From NCBI GenBank assembly GCA_963824595.1, contig CAWGPY010000003.1, positions 1 to 64,000 on the forward strand: a stretch of DNA of 64,000 bases, read 5' to 3'. The translations under genes and the position numbers were made by a program. Below the pieces are notes generated by a model that was not told the DNA's origin, ran no database searches, and was given only the letters and a program-made list of their open reading frames with translations. The number at the start of each line of letters is the position of its first letter. Positions within the stretch are counted from its first letter, which is position 1. Origin of the DNA: Cybelea sp963824595. GTDB taxonomy: Bacteria > Vulcanimicrobiota > Vulcanimicrobiia > Vulcanimicrobiales > Vulcanimicrobiaceae. Positions 1-8,008 of this stretch are shown piece by piece.

Positions 1-1
1 C

Positions 2-139
2 TTGGAACTTAGCCGTTTCGCCTTAACCATAGGCGCGGTTTCGGCGTTGCGGGCCGGGTGCGGCGGATCGCAGCCGCCGATCGGCGCGCCGAGGGCAATG
101 GCGCCCTCCCCTACCCTGGACCGTTCGATCAGCGCGTAG
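2..139 (+). pseudogene. N-terminal remnant of a lipoprotein gene, cut by the window edge
   Basis: An open frame from base 2 to a TAG at 137-139 reads through a hydrophobic stretch into a lipobox-like RAGCGGSQPP. It closely parallels the first 40 residues of the lipoprotein at 2647 (ALTIGA...GCGGSQ...PRA). It stops after about 45 residues where the paralog continues into its repeat domain. I see a signal peptide and lipobox but no mature domain, so this is either a decayed copy or a very short lipoprotein. The start codon lies outside the window. Confidence 0.4.
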
Positions 140-155
140 CGCGAAAAAGCCCATA

Positions 156-539
156 ATGTTAATTGGTATTCCTAGAATCAACTCGACGATGTTACACGAG
201 CACTCGATGTTTTTCGGTTTCGCATCGGCGCTGGTTTGCGCGATTGTCGCCGGCAGTGTATCCCGTTGGTCTCCTATCTGGATGGGCGCGACTGCTATTG
301 CGGGCATTTTCTTTTTTTCGCGCTGCTTCTATGGGCTCAAAGAAGCGCGGCACTTCGTGATTCTGACTTTGAAGCTAGGTTCTGGAAAGTCCGTCAGCTG
401 GTACGTCGAGCCGCCTCCGATCGGCCCAAGCGAAAGCCCATGCGAGATGCGTCGCAAGGAGGCGGGTGACGAACCAGACGACAGCGAGTGGCGGCGTCTT
501 GCCGGCGAAAATAACACCCGTCGGGGCGATACATGCTAA
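156..539 (+). CDS. Small predicted membrane protein of unknown function
   Basis: This 127-residue frame has two hydrophobic segments, about residues 19-36 (FFGFASALVCAIVAG) and 42-60 (IWMGATAIAGIFFF). They are followed by a charged, probably soluble tail rich in Glu, Arg and Asp. I recognise no family. The base composition is more AT-rich than the chromosome to the right, in line with the accessory character of the first 6 kb. No strong Shine-Dalgarno sequence precedes the ATG. The two well-formed membrane spans make chance coding less likely, but the gene could be a fragment. Confidence 0.45.
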   Translation: MLIGIPRINSTMLHEHSMFFGFASALVCAIVAGSVSRWSPIWMGATAIAGIFFFSRCFYGLKEARHFVILTLKLGSGKSVSWYVEPPPIGPSESPCEMRRKEAGDEPDDSEWRRLAGENNTRRGDTC

Positions 540-563
540 GCGGATGTCTCCCATTTGACCTAG

Positions 564-773
564 GTCAGGCCTGATAACACTTCACCACCGCCATCGAGCC
601 CGAGTACCGTTGCCGACACCGCGATCACCATTATCAAGGATGAGGAACACGGAAACAGTCCCGATAAGGCGCGGCTGGTGATATGGCTCAACGCTAAGAC
701 CGGAATAATGGATTCAGTACAAGAGGTGCCGCACGGAGCAAAAATAACACTGTTGAGCGTTACGCCACAGTGA
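564..773 (+). pseudogene. Startless open frame ending in a GTGA overlap with the next gene
   Basis: From the TAG at 561-563 to the TGA at 771-773 the frame stays open. From about 609 it reads like protein (VADTAITIIKDEEHG, then KARLVIWLNAKTG). No ATG, GTG or TTG is available in frame. Its stop overlaps the GTG at 770 that may start the hydrolase-fold gene, an arrangement typical of translational coupling. It is best read as the 3' remnant of a gene that has lost its beginning. Function unknown. Confidence 0.25.
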
Positions 774-1786
774 GCTCGTTCATGCGACCTCTACTTGTCG
801 CGATGCTGTTCTCCTTATGTTTGGGCGCGAGTTCCGGAACAACGTTTCCTTTCGACCAAACGCCGTATGCCACGGCGCAAAAACTTATCGACATCGGCGG
901 CCGCCGGATGAATCTATACTGTGTCGGCCGCGGATCACCCACGGTAATTCTTGAGAGCGGCTTTGGTAGCGCGATGTGGACATGGGGATATGTCCAGAGT
1001 CAACTAGGAATGATCTCCAAAACATGCGCCTATGATCGCGCCGGTTATGGGTTTAGCGGATTCCGGGCCGTTGCCGCGAGATGCGGCATCGATCGCTGCC
1101 GACTTGCCGCTTTGCTAACCAGCGCCGGTATCAGTCCACCGTACATTCTTGTGGGGCACTACCTGGGCGGTTACCATGTCCGCTACTTCGCTGATCGATA
1201 TCCAGACGAAGTCGCTGGTTTAGTACTCATTGATCCAGCGACCACGAGTACATGGCCTATTCTAGATGCGATCCCAGCCGTTGCCGCCTCGGATAAAGCG
1301 GACACCAACCGACGCGATATGTGCGAGAAGATAGCTACGAGGGGCGACTTTACTTCGCCTTCGTGGGAATCATGTGTTGAAACCGACGCTCGTTATTCTG
1401 CCGCAATGAATTCCGGAAGACAGTTGACGAAACGACGGCCAGGATATTGGGCGACGGTAAACTCCGAGTATGTATCTGGGCCGAAGGACGAGACCGAACT
1501 CGGCACAATGCAAACGGGCTACGATAAGAAACCACTTATTATCCTCACGGCTGGTAACACTTGGACAGCGCGCGGTCTAGGTGCGTCGGAAGTCCAAGTT
1601 TCTGAACTCAACGAGACCCGATTGAAAGTTCAGCGTGAACTTGCCGCTGCGACCACGCTCGGGATCGACTGTGTGATAGAGGACGCTGGTCACTTTATAC
1701 AGATCGATCGCCCCTCGATCGTGATCTCGGCCGTCGAATCTATAATAGCTACTAACGGCACCTCCAGACCGACTTGTCCTCAGTAG
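770..1786 (+). CDS. Alpha/beta-hydrolase-fold protein with the nucleophile serine replaced by tyrosine
   Basis: The 338-residue product has an N-terminal hydrophobic export signal (about residues 5-22, RPLLVAMLFSLCLGAS) and an alpha/beta hydrolase domain: a GRGSPTVILESGFG oxyanion segment, a YDRAGYGFSG strand-turn and a C-terminal catalytic-type His (EDAGHFIQ, about residue 308). The nucleophile elbow, normally GHSLGG, reads GHYLGG, with Tyr at residue 131 encoded by TAC at 1160-1162. A single C-to-A change would convert a serine TCC codon to TAC. The protein should therefore lack ordinary hydrolase activity. It may be decaying or may have a non-catalytic role. The start could be GTG at 770 or ATG at 782; the latter places the signal closer to the N-terminus. 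Confidence 0.75.
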   Translation: MSSFMRPLLVAMLFSLCLGASSGTTFPFDQTPYATAQKLIDIGGRRMNLYCVGRGSPTVILESGFGSAMWTWGYVQSQLGMISKTCAYDRAGYGFSGFRAVAARCGIDRCRLAALLTSAGISPPYILVGHYLGGYHVRYFADRYPDEVAGLVLIDPATTSTWPILDAIPAVAASDKADTNRRDMCEKIATRGDFTSPSWESCVETDARYSAAMNSGRQLTKRRPGYWATVNSEYVSGPKDETELGTMQTGYDKKPLIILTAGNTWTARGLGASEVQVSELNETRLKVQRELAAATTLGIDCVIEDAGHFIQIDRPSIVISAVESIIATNGTSRPTCPQ

Positions 1787-2095
1787 GCCTCGCCGCATCG
1801 CTGGCCGATCGGCAGAGCCACCTAGCGCATTGCCAGCAGCCGCCCGGATCGCCATGCCGCTGGGCCGGGCTCGGCGAAGTACGTTCTCGCGAGGCGTCGT
1901 TCGCCTCGCCACCTGGCGCCCGGCCGAGGGGGGCCTCGTTTTGAAAGCCCTTAGCTCCTATCCCCTCGTCACGGTGCCCTCGGCTAGCGGATGACGCATC
2001 ACCTCACGCCTAACACCGGCAGCTTCTGAGCTTAAATCCGCCTTGATTTTTCGCGACGGTTCCAACTTTTCGCATCCCTGGTGTGTCCGAGAAAA

Positions 2096-2538
2096 GAGTG
2101 GCGCGCGATACCGAACCACCGCCCAGGGGGTGGCAAGCTGTAAGCGTGGCCGGCGATCGCCCGTCGTCGATGCCCATGTGTAGGACGCTAAATGAGGTGC
2201 TTGCTATTCCGTTCACCGCAGTCGTGTGACTTAAACGCTGCAACGCATATTCCGTGCATCCTACGCGCGTAGGCGCGGTGTAGGGCTAGGGATAGCGGCG
2301 AGAGAGTGGCGCGCGATACCGAAGCGCCGCCGAGGGGGTGGCAGATCTGTAGGCGATCGTAGCGACCGGCTAATCGCCACGTAACGTCGAGCTAACTCAT
2401 GTGAAAGCAAGCTAAAAGAGGTGCTTGCTATTCCCGTTCACCGCAGTCGTGTGACTTAAACGCTGCAACGCATATTCCGTGCATCCTACGCGCGTAGGCG
2501 CGGTGTAGGGCTAGGGATAGCGGCGAGAGAGTGGCGCG
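2096..2538. repeat. Tandem non-coding repeat, two units of about 208 and 224 bp plus the start of a third
   Basis: A block beginning GAGTGGCGCG occurs at 2096, 2304 and 2528. Within the units, 2194-2313 and 2418-2538 are almost identical over 120 bp and differ by one inserted C. The middle of each unit is less conserved. Each 120-bp core contains the palindrome CTACGCGCGTAG. No convincing gene lies between 1787 and 2646. The stretch 1787-2095 shows nothing I can name. Confidence 0.85.
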
Positions 2539-2549
2539 TGCGCGTTATT

Positions 2550-2594
2550 GGCCCTAGGGTAGGGACAAGAGAAAAGTGGGACTAGGCCCTTTTT
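2550..2594 (+). terminator. Putative intrinsic terminator upstream of the repeat lipoprotein
   Basis: GGCCCTAG at 2550-2557 pairs with CTAGGCCC at 2582-2589 (7 of 8 pairs), and five T residues follow at 2590-2594. The loop is long (24 nt), which weakens the call. It separates the tandem-repeat region from the gene at 2647. Confidence 0.4.
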
Positions 2595-2646
2595 AAGCCG
2601 AAACGTTGCCGGGTGCCGTGACGTTCATGGAGCAAGGAGCGAAGAG

Positions 2647-3918
2647 ATGAAGAGCTTGGGATTTACCTGCTACGCCTTAACCATTGGTGCGGCTGCCGCA
2701 ATACTGTCGGGCTGTGGGGGATCGCAGTCATCGCCCATAGTACCGAGGGCACTTTCCGAACACGCGGCTAGGCCAATGGCTGCGTACGCCTCCCTCTACA
2801 GTTTTCAAGCGGAGCCCGATGGCGAAAACCCCGTAGCCCGCCTTATCCCGTTCGATAGCATGCTCTACGGCACGACCTCACGCGGAGGCACGGGGGGGTG
2901 CGGCAACAAGGGATGCGGTACCGTGTTTAAGATCACGACGACGGGCACTGAAACGACGTTGCACCGGTTCAATGGAACACCCGATGGTGCTGAGCCACTG
3001 ACGGAGCTAGCGGTAGTCAAACAAGAGCTGTACGGCACGACGAACCTTGGCGGCATGCATTGCAGACTTCGGAAGGTCGAGGGATGCGGTACGGTTTTTG
3101 CAATCGACCCGTCCGGTTCAGAGCGGGTTCTATACCGATTCAAGGGCCTACCCGATGGAGCCGCCCCGAACGGACCCCTCACCCTGGTCGGTCGCACCCT
3201 CTATGGGACGACAACCAGTGGCGGAGCGGAATGTGCAGACGCTAAGGGTGGATGCGGAACCGTCTACTCCATAGATGCTAATGGAAACGAAACAGTTCTC
3301 TATCGCTTCAAAGGTCGCCCCGATGGTGCGGAGCCTAGCGGCAACCTCGTCTCGCTTGACGGAAACCTTTACGGCACGACAGAAGGTGGTGGATCCGGCG
3401 GCGGCACCGTCTTTGTGATCACTCCGTCGGGAAGCGAGCGCGTCCTGTCCGCCGGGACTGCTCAGGGCTATGGGATCGATGTGCCCTCCGGTCTTGTGGC
3501 GATGGGCGGCGTGCTTTACGGGTCCTCGCTGGGCGGTGGCAAAAGCGCGGCGGGCACCGTTTACTCAATTACGACTAGCGGTGACTTACATATCCTGCGC
3601 AGCTTTCATCAGGATAATATGCGGAACGGCTATCGGCCGTCGGGAAGGCTCATCGCCGTGAACGGTATACTTTATGGAACGACGCAATATGGCGGTTTAA
3701 CACACCGCCTCGCGTATGGCCTTGTGTACTCGTTGAGCCCCTCTGGCACATTCAACGTCCTTTACCGCTTCAAGGGCGCGCCAGATGGTGCTTACCCGTA
3801 CGCGGGTATATCCGACGCAAAGGGCACATTTTACGGCGCAACGTACGGGGGGGGGACGTACTGCTATCGCTATCACTGTCAGGGCGAATATGGAACAGTA
3901 TTTCGCCTCGAACGGTGA
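2647..3918 (+). CDS. Secreted lipoprotein with seven LYGTT..GG/GCGTVF repeats
   Basis: The 423-residue protein begins with a signal peptide and lipobox LSGCGG (Cys23), so it should be lipidated. The mature part consists of seven units built on LYGTTxxGG, then GCGTVFxIxxxGxExVLYRF and xGxPDGAxP. This is the pattern of the gloeo/verruco repeat family (TIGR03803), thought to form beta-propeller-like structures. The last unit ends with YGTVFRLER at the C-terminus, so the protein looks complete. A good Shine-Dalgarno (AAGGAG, about 2632) precedes the ATG. The N-terminus is paralogous to the remnant at 2-139. No enzymatic residues are recognisable; a surface binding or structural role is the usual guess. 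Confidence 0.85.
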   Translation: MKSLGFTCYALTIGAAAAILSGCGGSQSSPIVPRALSEHAARPMAAYASLYSFQAEPDGENPVARLIPFDSMLYGTTSRGGTGGCGNKGCGTVFKITTTGTETTLHRFNGTPDGAEPLTELAVVKQELYGTTNLGGMHCRLRKVEGCGTVFAIDPSGSERVLYRFKGLPDGAAPNGPLTLVGRTLYGTTTSGGAECADAKGGCGTVYSIDANGNETVLYRFKGRPDGAEPSGNLVSLDGNLYGTTEGGGSGGGTVFVITPSGSERVLSAGTAQGYGIDVPSGLVAMGGVLYGSSLGGGKSAAGTVYSITTSGDLHILRSFHQDNMRNGYRPSGRLIAVNGILYGTTQYGGLTHRLAYGLVYSLSPSGTFNVLYRFKGAPDGAYPYAGISDAKGTFYGATYGGGTYCYRYHCQGEYGTVFRLER

Positions 3919-4100
3919 TCCAACGAGGGCTCCACCAGATCCTTTATGTAGCGCTTTTCCCAGGCCCTGTGCGCCCGCGTTCCGCATTCAGATGACGTGC
4001 AGAGCACCCGCGCGCGTTTTGGGTAGGGTGCGCGCCGCGAGAGAATCGCGCTGACGGTAGGCATTTGCTTTAGGGCAATCAATCACGTAACGCGACGTTC

Positions 4101-4460
4101 ATGAAGCATTCCGCCTATAGCCTGAGGTACAGCCTAGTTCGCATGCCGGTAGAAGGCCGCCATAAGGTCATTAGCGACGTTCTGGACGGAGGCATATTGT
4201 CGCCCGCAGAGCGGCGAGAACTGCTCATGAACCATGAGCTACTCGCGGCCGGAGTTGAGTTCTTTCTGACGTATCCGCTGATGGCCGAGGACAAAGGCGG
4301 CCTTGCATACCTGCCCTTAAAGCACGGTAAGCGGGCCTATAACCTGGACCAGTTCTTAGAGTGCCTCCAACGAGACCGGAAGCACTTGGCCCGGCTGACG
4401 TCGCTGGTCCGCAGAGCTCTCTTCACCCGGTTCGTCCAGGATGCGGCTGCAGCGGCCTGA
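4101..4460 (+). CDS. Hypothetical cytoplasmic protein, 119 residues
   Basis: I do not recognise this protein. It has no signal peptide or membrane span. It is rich in Arg and Leu and looks mostly helical (SPAERRELLMNHELLAAGVEF, QFLECLQRDRKHLARL), and it ends in an alanine run. Codon use looks like coding sequence, and a potential start ATG at 4101 follows ACGTTC with little Shine-Dalgarno. It stands alone between the repeat lipoprotein and a secreted orphan, in the AT-richer accessory stretch. It could be a small regulatory protein, but nothing in the sequence shows it. Confidence 0.5.
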   Translation: MKHSAYSLRYSLVRMPVEGRHKVISDVLDGGILSPAERRELLMNHELLAAGVEFFLTYPLMAEDKGGLAYLPLKHGKRAYNLDQFLECLQRDRKHLARLTSLVRRALFTRFVQDAAAAA

Positions 4461-4549
4461 GTCTTTCTTAACGGACTCAAGCGAGAAAGTCGTAACTCAC
4501 CTAGATAAATCCTCAAGTCCCAATCGAGTTCGGCCCGTACGATGCTCGA

Positions 4550-5560
4550 ATGACCCTGTGCATCCGCCATTCTTTCGCATGGCTTACCATGCTCGCAATT
4601 TCGGTGGGGTGTCTGGGTGCTCCGTGGGCCCAGGCAGACGTTCCGCCCATCCTGATTACCGGAACCCTGACGTCACCCGGTAGCCAGCCAATCGTCATTG
4701 GCCAACTGACGGGGCAGAACTCTTGTACGTTTACGGAGGTCGCCGCATCGAACGGCCCCGTTGACGCCAGTATCAGCAACGACGGCGTTAACTGGACGGC
4801 TGCTACGATTAGCAACATGGCTGGCACAAGCGAATCGCAGCCATTTACTCCAACGGGAGCTACGACCTATCAAATTTCGCCGACCAACGCCGCGTACGTC
4901 GAGGTAGGCCCGGACTCCACTTGGAGCACGCAAAAGGCCGCCGTTACGTTGCGCTGCTCGGCTTCCGTATCGAGCTATACGGTGACGCCCGCGCCCGCGA
5001 CGACAGGAAATCAACCCGTATCCTGCATCAGCCCTGGGTGCGTGGTGGTAATGCCGTCGGGAGTCGCGGTCAACAGCGAACCGCCGCCCGTGCAGCCCTC
5101 GCCCCTCTACACTGTGCCGGTAACGACCCCCGCGCCGTGTGTCACGGCAGCATCGCCGGCGCCCTCGGGGGTTTGCGCATCGGCCATCACCGGAGTAAGC
5201 GGGGCGTCCCTGCCGTTGGTTCCGATCGCCTGCAATAACGGTGCTACGGGCGGTATACCGGTCTCGATCGCGCTCCCCTCGGCGACAACGACAATCCTCG
5301 CGACAGCGCCGCCCGCCGGGGAGTCGTTCTACTTCTGCGGATTCGTTGTCCAGCTGGGATCGAACAGCGTCACCTTCCAGCTCGGATATTGGAACGGGCT
5401 CCAGTGCGCGGCGCTTACGCCCGCGATGAGCGGATCAACCGCAATCGTTGCGCTCACAACGTTCGCCAGCATCCAGGCTCCAGCCGGCAACGCCCCTTGC
5501 GCCAAGACCACGGGAGCCGGTGCGTCGGCGACCGGCTTCGCGCCATTTACGGTGTTTTGA
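4550..5560 (+). CDS. Exported Thr/Ser/Ala-rich protein of unknown function
   Basis: The 336-residue product has a clear signal peptide (hydrophobic FAWLTMLAISVGCLG, predicted cleavage near AQA-DVPP, residue 30). The mature part is low in charge and rich in Thr, Ser, Ala and Pro, and its several cysteines could form disulfides. The segment before about residue 130 (ISNDGVNWTAATISN, TTYQISPTNAAYVEV) looks like a beta-sandwich. A Pro-rich linker (SEPPPVQPSPLYTVPV) leads to a second beta-rich domain. This is typical of secreted or cell-surface proteins. No family is recognised. It is followed after one base by a possible small gene. Confidence 0.65.
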   Translation: MTLCIRHSFAWLTMLAISVGCLGAPWAQADVPPILITGTLTSPGSQPIVIGQLTGQNSCTFTEVAASNGPVDASISNDGVNWTAATISNMAGTSESQPFTPTGATTYQISPTNAAYVEVGPDSTWSTQKAAVTLRCSASVSSYTVTPAPATTGNQPVSCISPGCVVVMPSGVAVNSEPPPVQPSPLYTVPVTTPAPCVTAASPAPSGVCASAITGVSGASLPLVPIACNNGATGGIPVSIALPSATTTILATAPPAGESFYFCGFVVQLGSNSVTFQLGYWNGLQCAALTPAMSGSTAIVALTTFASIQAPAGNAPCAKTTGAGASATGFAPFTVF

Positions 5561-5561
5561 C

Positions 5562-5762
5562 GTGACTCGATTTGCCGCGTGGCTCACCCTGAGCGCGATC
5601 ACCGCAATCACGGCCTCCGGCGTGCTCCTGTCCCTTGCGCGGCCCGCTGCGTTCCCCTCCGCAGGCCCTTCATTGGAGTGGCGTCCGCGTCGAATCGTAT
5701 GGCGGACTGATCGAGTGCGGCTCTCGGGGCTGTATGCCGGGGTGGGTTCGTATCTGCGTTGA
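5562..5762 (+). CDS. Possible small secreted or membrane-anchored peptide (GTG start)
   Basis: A GTG one base after the stop of the previous gene opens a 66-residue frame with a signal-like hydrophobic stretch (FAAWLTLSAITAITASGVLLSLA). Its first residues resemble the signal of the upstream protein (RxxFAWLT). The remainder is basic (WRPRRIVWRTDRVRLSG). The tight spacing and signal sequence suggest a real coupled gene, but the mature part has no recognisable features and could be non-coding. Confidence 0.35.
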   Translation: MTRFAAWLTLSAITAITASGVLLSLARPAAFPSAGPSLEWRPRRIVWRTDRVRLSGLYAGVGSYLR

Positions 5763-6228
5763 CTCGATGCAAAACTGCCGCCTGGTCTTGCACCCGGCCC
5801 TTCATGCCGAACGTGTTACGGTGTGCCGTGGTTACAGCATCGAGTATGACTTCTGTCATGCCACCCGGATGCTCCGAGCGACTGAATGAGTCGCGTCAGG
5901 TGTGCTACCCAAAATGCCCGTATTGGGCGTTTCCTTGCGCTCTACGCGTCCGTTACGCATTCGGACGACTGTGGGGCCATTCGCGCGCATCAAAGACGCC
6001 CTGCGCCCCTAACGCGGCGAGACGTCAATGCTTTCTTTCACCGGAACGTCGGCGCGGTAAGCAACCCGGGTTGCACTTGGGTTGCACGCGACGCGAGTCT
6101 CGGCACGTGAACACGAGTTTGCGCGCGTTCTTTGGTCGGCAAAAAACCCCGTTACCATAAGCGTTTTCACGTCGTCACGAGGCTGCGCGAGCGTTCGCGA
6201 GAGTCAGCTTGTTTGTGCTTGCAAGGCA
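5763..6228. other. Gene-poor stretch beside the tRNA-Sec fragment
   Basis: None of the open frames here shows coding character: they overlap one another in all phases, are Arg/Cys-rich and lack plausible start signals. The only structured elements I see are a palindrome with direct repeats at 6061-6087 and the tRNA-like fragment that begins at 6229. The stretch looks like degraded intergenic DNA at an island boundary. Confidence 0.4.
6061..6087. repeat. Palindrome and 11-bp-spaced direct repeats near the tRNA fragment
   Basis: GCAACCCGGGTTGC at 6061-6074 is a perfect 14-bp palindrome. GGGTTGCAC occurs at 6068-6076 and again at 6079-6087, an 11-bp period of one helical turn. Repeats of this kind are seen at protein-binding sites such as recombinase arm sites. 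The position about 150 bp from the tRNA-Sec fragment makes that reading attractive but unproven. Confidence 0.4.
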
Positions 6229-6266
6229 TTTGAAGACCGTGCGAGCCACCAGACCCGTACGCTCCC
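6229..6266 (-). pseudogene. 5'-half fragment of a selenocysteine tRNA (selC-like)
   Basis: Read on the minus strand, GGGAGCGT (acceptor 5' strand, 6259-6266) is followed by AC. Next comes a 6-bp D stem CGGGTC/GGCTCG closed by the short loop TGGT, a hallmark of bacterial tRNA-Sec. The anticodon-stem 5' strand ACGGT and the anticodon loop CTTCAAA (6229-6235, anticodon TCA) follow. Beyond the loop the expected ACCGT, the T arm with its TTCGA loop and the ACGCTCCC-GCCA acceptor end are all absent; the sequence continues TGCCTTGC into unrelated DNA. The gene is therefore broken at the anticodon loop. SelB is encoded at 51055-52917, so an intact copy should exist elsewhere in the genome. Confidence 0.6.
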
Positions 6267-6553
6267 ACGATGGCGAAAGCCGTATTTTCAAGCTTTTAAG
6301 CGCGGTAAGTACGGGCCGATAAATCCGGCAACCTCTTCTGCCGCCATTTTGCCGCCAACCGTGCCCATCCACATAGCCCCACAGTGCCCAGTCGATTGGT
6401 TGACCTACCTCTTCCTTCATCTCGGAACGACGTGGCTGTCCACATCCAAACGTGATACTGACGGTCGAGCGACCCAGGCCTCCCAAGCTATCTCCTCGAC
6501 GACCTTTGGATGCGCCCTTGTGCAAGCAGCAGACTTCAGCCGAACGCGATCAT

Positions 6554-7440
6554 CTACAGAAAGCTCGGGTACCAGGTATCGAAGACGCCCGTATGGGAGC
6601 CGGAGATGACGCGCACGGGCGCGGCATTGCCGTCGGCGTTAGAAGCAACTTCCAAGATCGAGGCCTTCCGTTGGTTAATGTCGATGAGATTGGTTACGTA
6701 GATCGTCGAGTTCGAGCTCGTTCCAGCCGTCGTTCCGTCGACAAGTTTCGTCGCCGACCCTTTGATTACGGCGATGGGGCGACGTTGCCATGCGCTCCGG
6801 CCGCGAAGATCTTGATCTGCCCACCGTCGGCTACGACGATCCGATCGTGCCGGTCGATGCTGACGCCATAGGTGCCGCCGATTTTAACGTGATTGCCGCC
6901 GAGGCTTGCGATCGGAGCAACGTTGCCGCTTGCGCCCGCAGCGAACTCTTCGATCGGCGCGGTCGCGTCCCGGATGTTTGCGACGTAAAGGTGGCCGCTT
7001 GAGTCGAACGACATTCCGCACGGCGCGCTGAGCTCGGTGTTGCTTCCGCTGATCGTGCGGATCGGCGCGGCGTTGCCGTGCGCGCCCGCCGCGAAGCGTA
7101 GATCGCCTTGTTTTCAAAGTCCGAGACGTACAGCTCGCCGCTCGAGTCGATGGCCATTCCGCCGGGGTCTTCGACCGGCACGTTGGAGCCGGCGAGAACT
7201 TTCGGCGCGACGTTGCCCTTGGCGCCCTTCGGGAAGATCAGAATGCGCGCGTCAGGACTCTCATTCGCAGCGAACGTCTTTGCCCGAACCAGGGTCGACG
7301 GCAAGCGCAATCGGTTGATTCAGCAGGGTCTTGTTTCCCGCGACCGTCACCGTCGGCGTGACGTTGCCGTCCGCCGTCGCGGGAAAGCCGAGAATAGCCC
7401 TCGACCCGTGCGAGCAGGCACAGCGCCTGCGCCGCGCCCG
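6554..7440 (-). pseudogene. Frameshifted NHL/propeller-repeat lipoprotein
   Basis: Joining three reading frames on this strand recovers a protein with the repeats typical of this genome (GFPATADGNVTPTVTVAG, IFPKGAKGNVAPKVLAGSN, IDSSGELYVSDFENKAIY, EEFAAGASGNVAPIASLG, GQIKIFAAGAHGNVAP). Frameshifts fall near 7270, near 7098 (one base missing in the codons after AIY) and near 6775 (one base missing after GNVAP). The recovered frame continues through AVIKGSATKL and DGNAAPVRVISGS to a TAG at 6554-6556. The N-terminus is blurred near 7440, where CACSHGS may be the old lipobox. Its intact relative is at 20221. Confidence 0.75.
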
Positions 7441-7617
7441 CTTCGTCGCCGGCCGCGCGGCTCGACGCGAGCGCCGAGTCGCCGGGACTCCGCTCGCGCG
7501 GCGAGTGAATGACGCCCGCCTTTACGGCGGACTTTCCCACATCGCGGCGTTTCTCGCACCGGAGGCACGCCTCCCGGCCCGTACGCTCCCGTACGCTCCC
7601 CTCGCCACGCTGCGGCG

Positions 7618-7902
7618 ATGATGAACCGACTCTCGACACCAACTCGCACCGCGTTTGCGGCCCTCGTCACGGCCGTCGCCCTCAGCGCCTGCAGCGGCGC
7701 GTCGCCCGGCGCTCGGATCACGACGCTCGTGCGGCCGTGGGGCGTCGCCGCCGACGCGCAGGGGAACATCTGGGCATCGGACCACATCGGCAACGCGATC
7801 GACGAGTTCGCTCCCAACGCCGACGGCAACGCAACGCCGCTACGAAAGCTCGCCGGTGCCAAGACGCACCTCAAAGGTCCGGGCGCTCTCGCAATCTGCT
7901 AA
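7618..7902 (+). CDS. Truncated propeller-repeat lipoprotein, 94 residues
   Basis: The protein starts with a signal peptide and lipobox LSACSG (Cys25). It continues into one and a half NHL/YVTN-like repeats (RPWGVAADAQGNIWASD, then IDEFAPNADGNATPLRKLAG). It then stops at GALAIC, just where relatives continue GALAIDxxGN. A strong hairpin terminator follows within 30 bp. I read it as a gene that has lost its 3' part but kept an intact start and signal. It may still yield a small lipoprotein. It is divergent from the frameshifted relative to its left. Confidence 0.55.
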   Translation: MMNRLSTPTRTAFAALVTAVALSACSGASPGARITTLVRPWGVAADAQGNIWASDHIGNAIDEFAPNADGNATPLRKLAGAKTHLKGPGALAIC

Positions 7903-7929
7903 ATGCCTGGCGATGCGCACGTATAAGAA

Positions 7930-7991
7930 ATGGGCCCGGATCACGCCGGGCCCATTCATCTGCCGCCGGAGGCCCGCTGTATCGCGGGCCT
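7930..7991. terminator. Two perfect hairpins between convergent genes (bidirectional terminator)
   Basis: ATGGGCCCGG (7930-7939) pairs perfectly with CCGGGCCCAT (7946-7955) around a 6-nt loop. AGGCCCGC (7970-7977) pairs with GCGGGCCT (7984-7991), also around a 6-nt loop. They sit between the converging genes ending at 7902 and 8009. No long T run follows either stem. Confidence 0.7.
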
Positions 7992-8008
7992 GCGTCAGTT
8001 GCGTGTGA

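Noticed and set aside
2096..2538. CRISPR array
   Set aside because: Units are over 200 bp, only two are complete, and there are no short unique spacers or cas genes.
5763..6228. Several overlapping open frames of 70-130 codons
   Set aside because: Arg/Cys-rich, no start signals, mutually overlapping and partly antisense to the tRNA-like fragment.
7238..7874. Open frames around the start of the truncated lipoprotein
   Set aside because: They are shadow frames of the frameshifted and truncated propeller genes, with Arg-rich composition.
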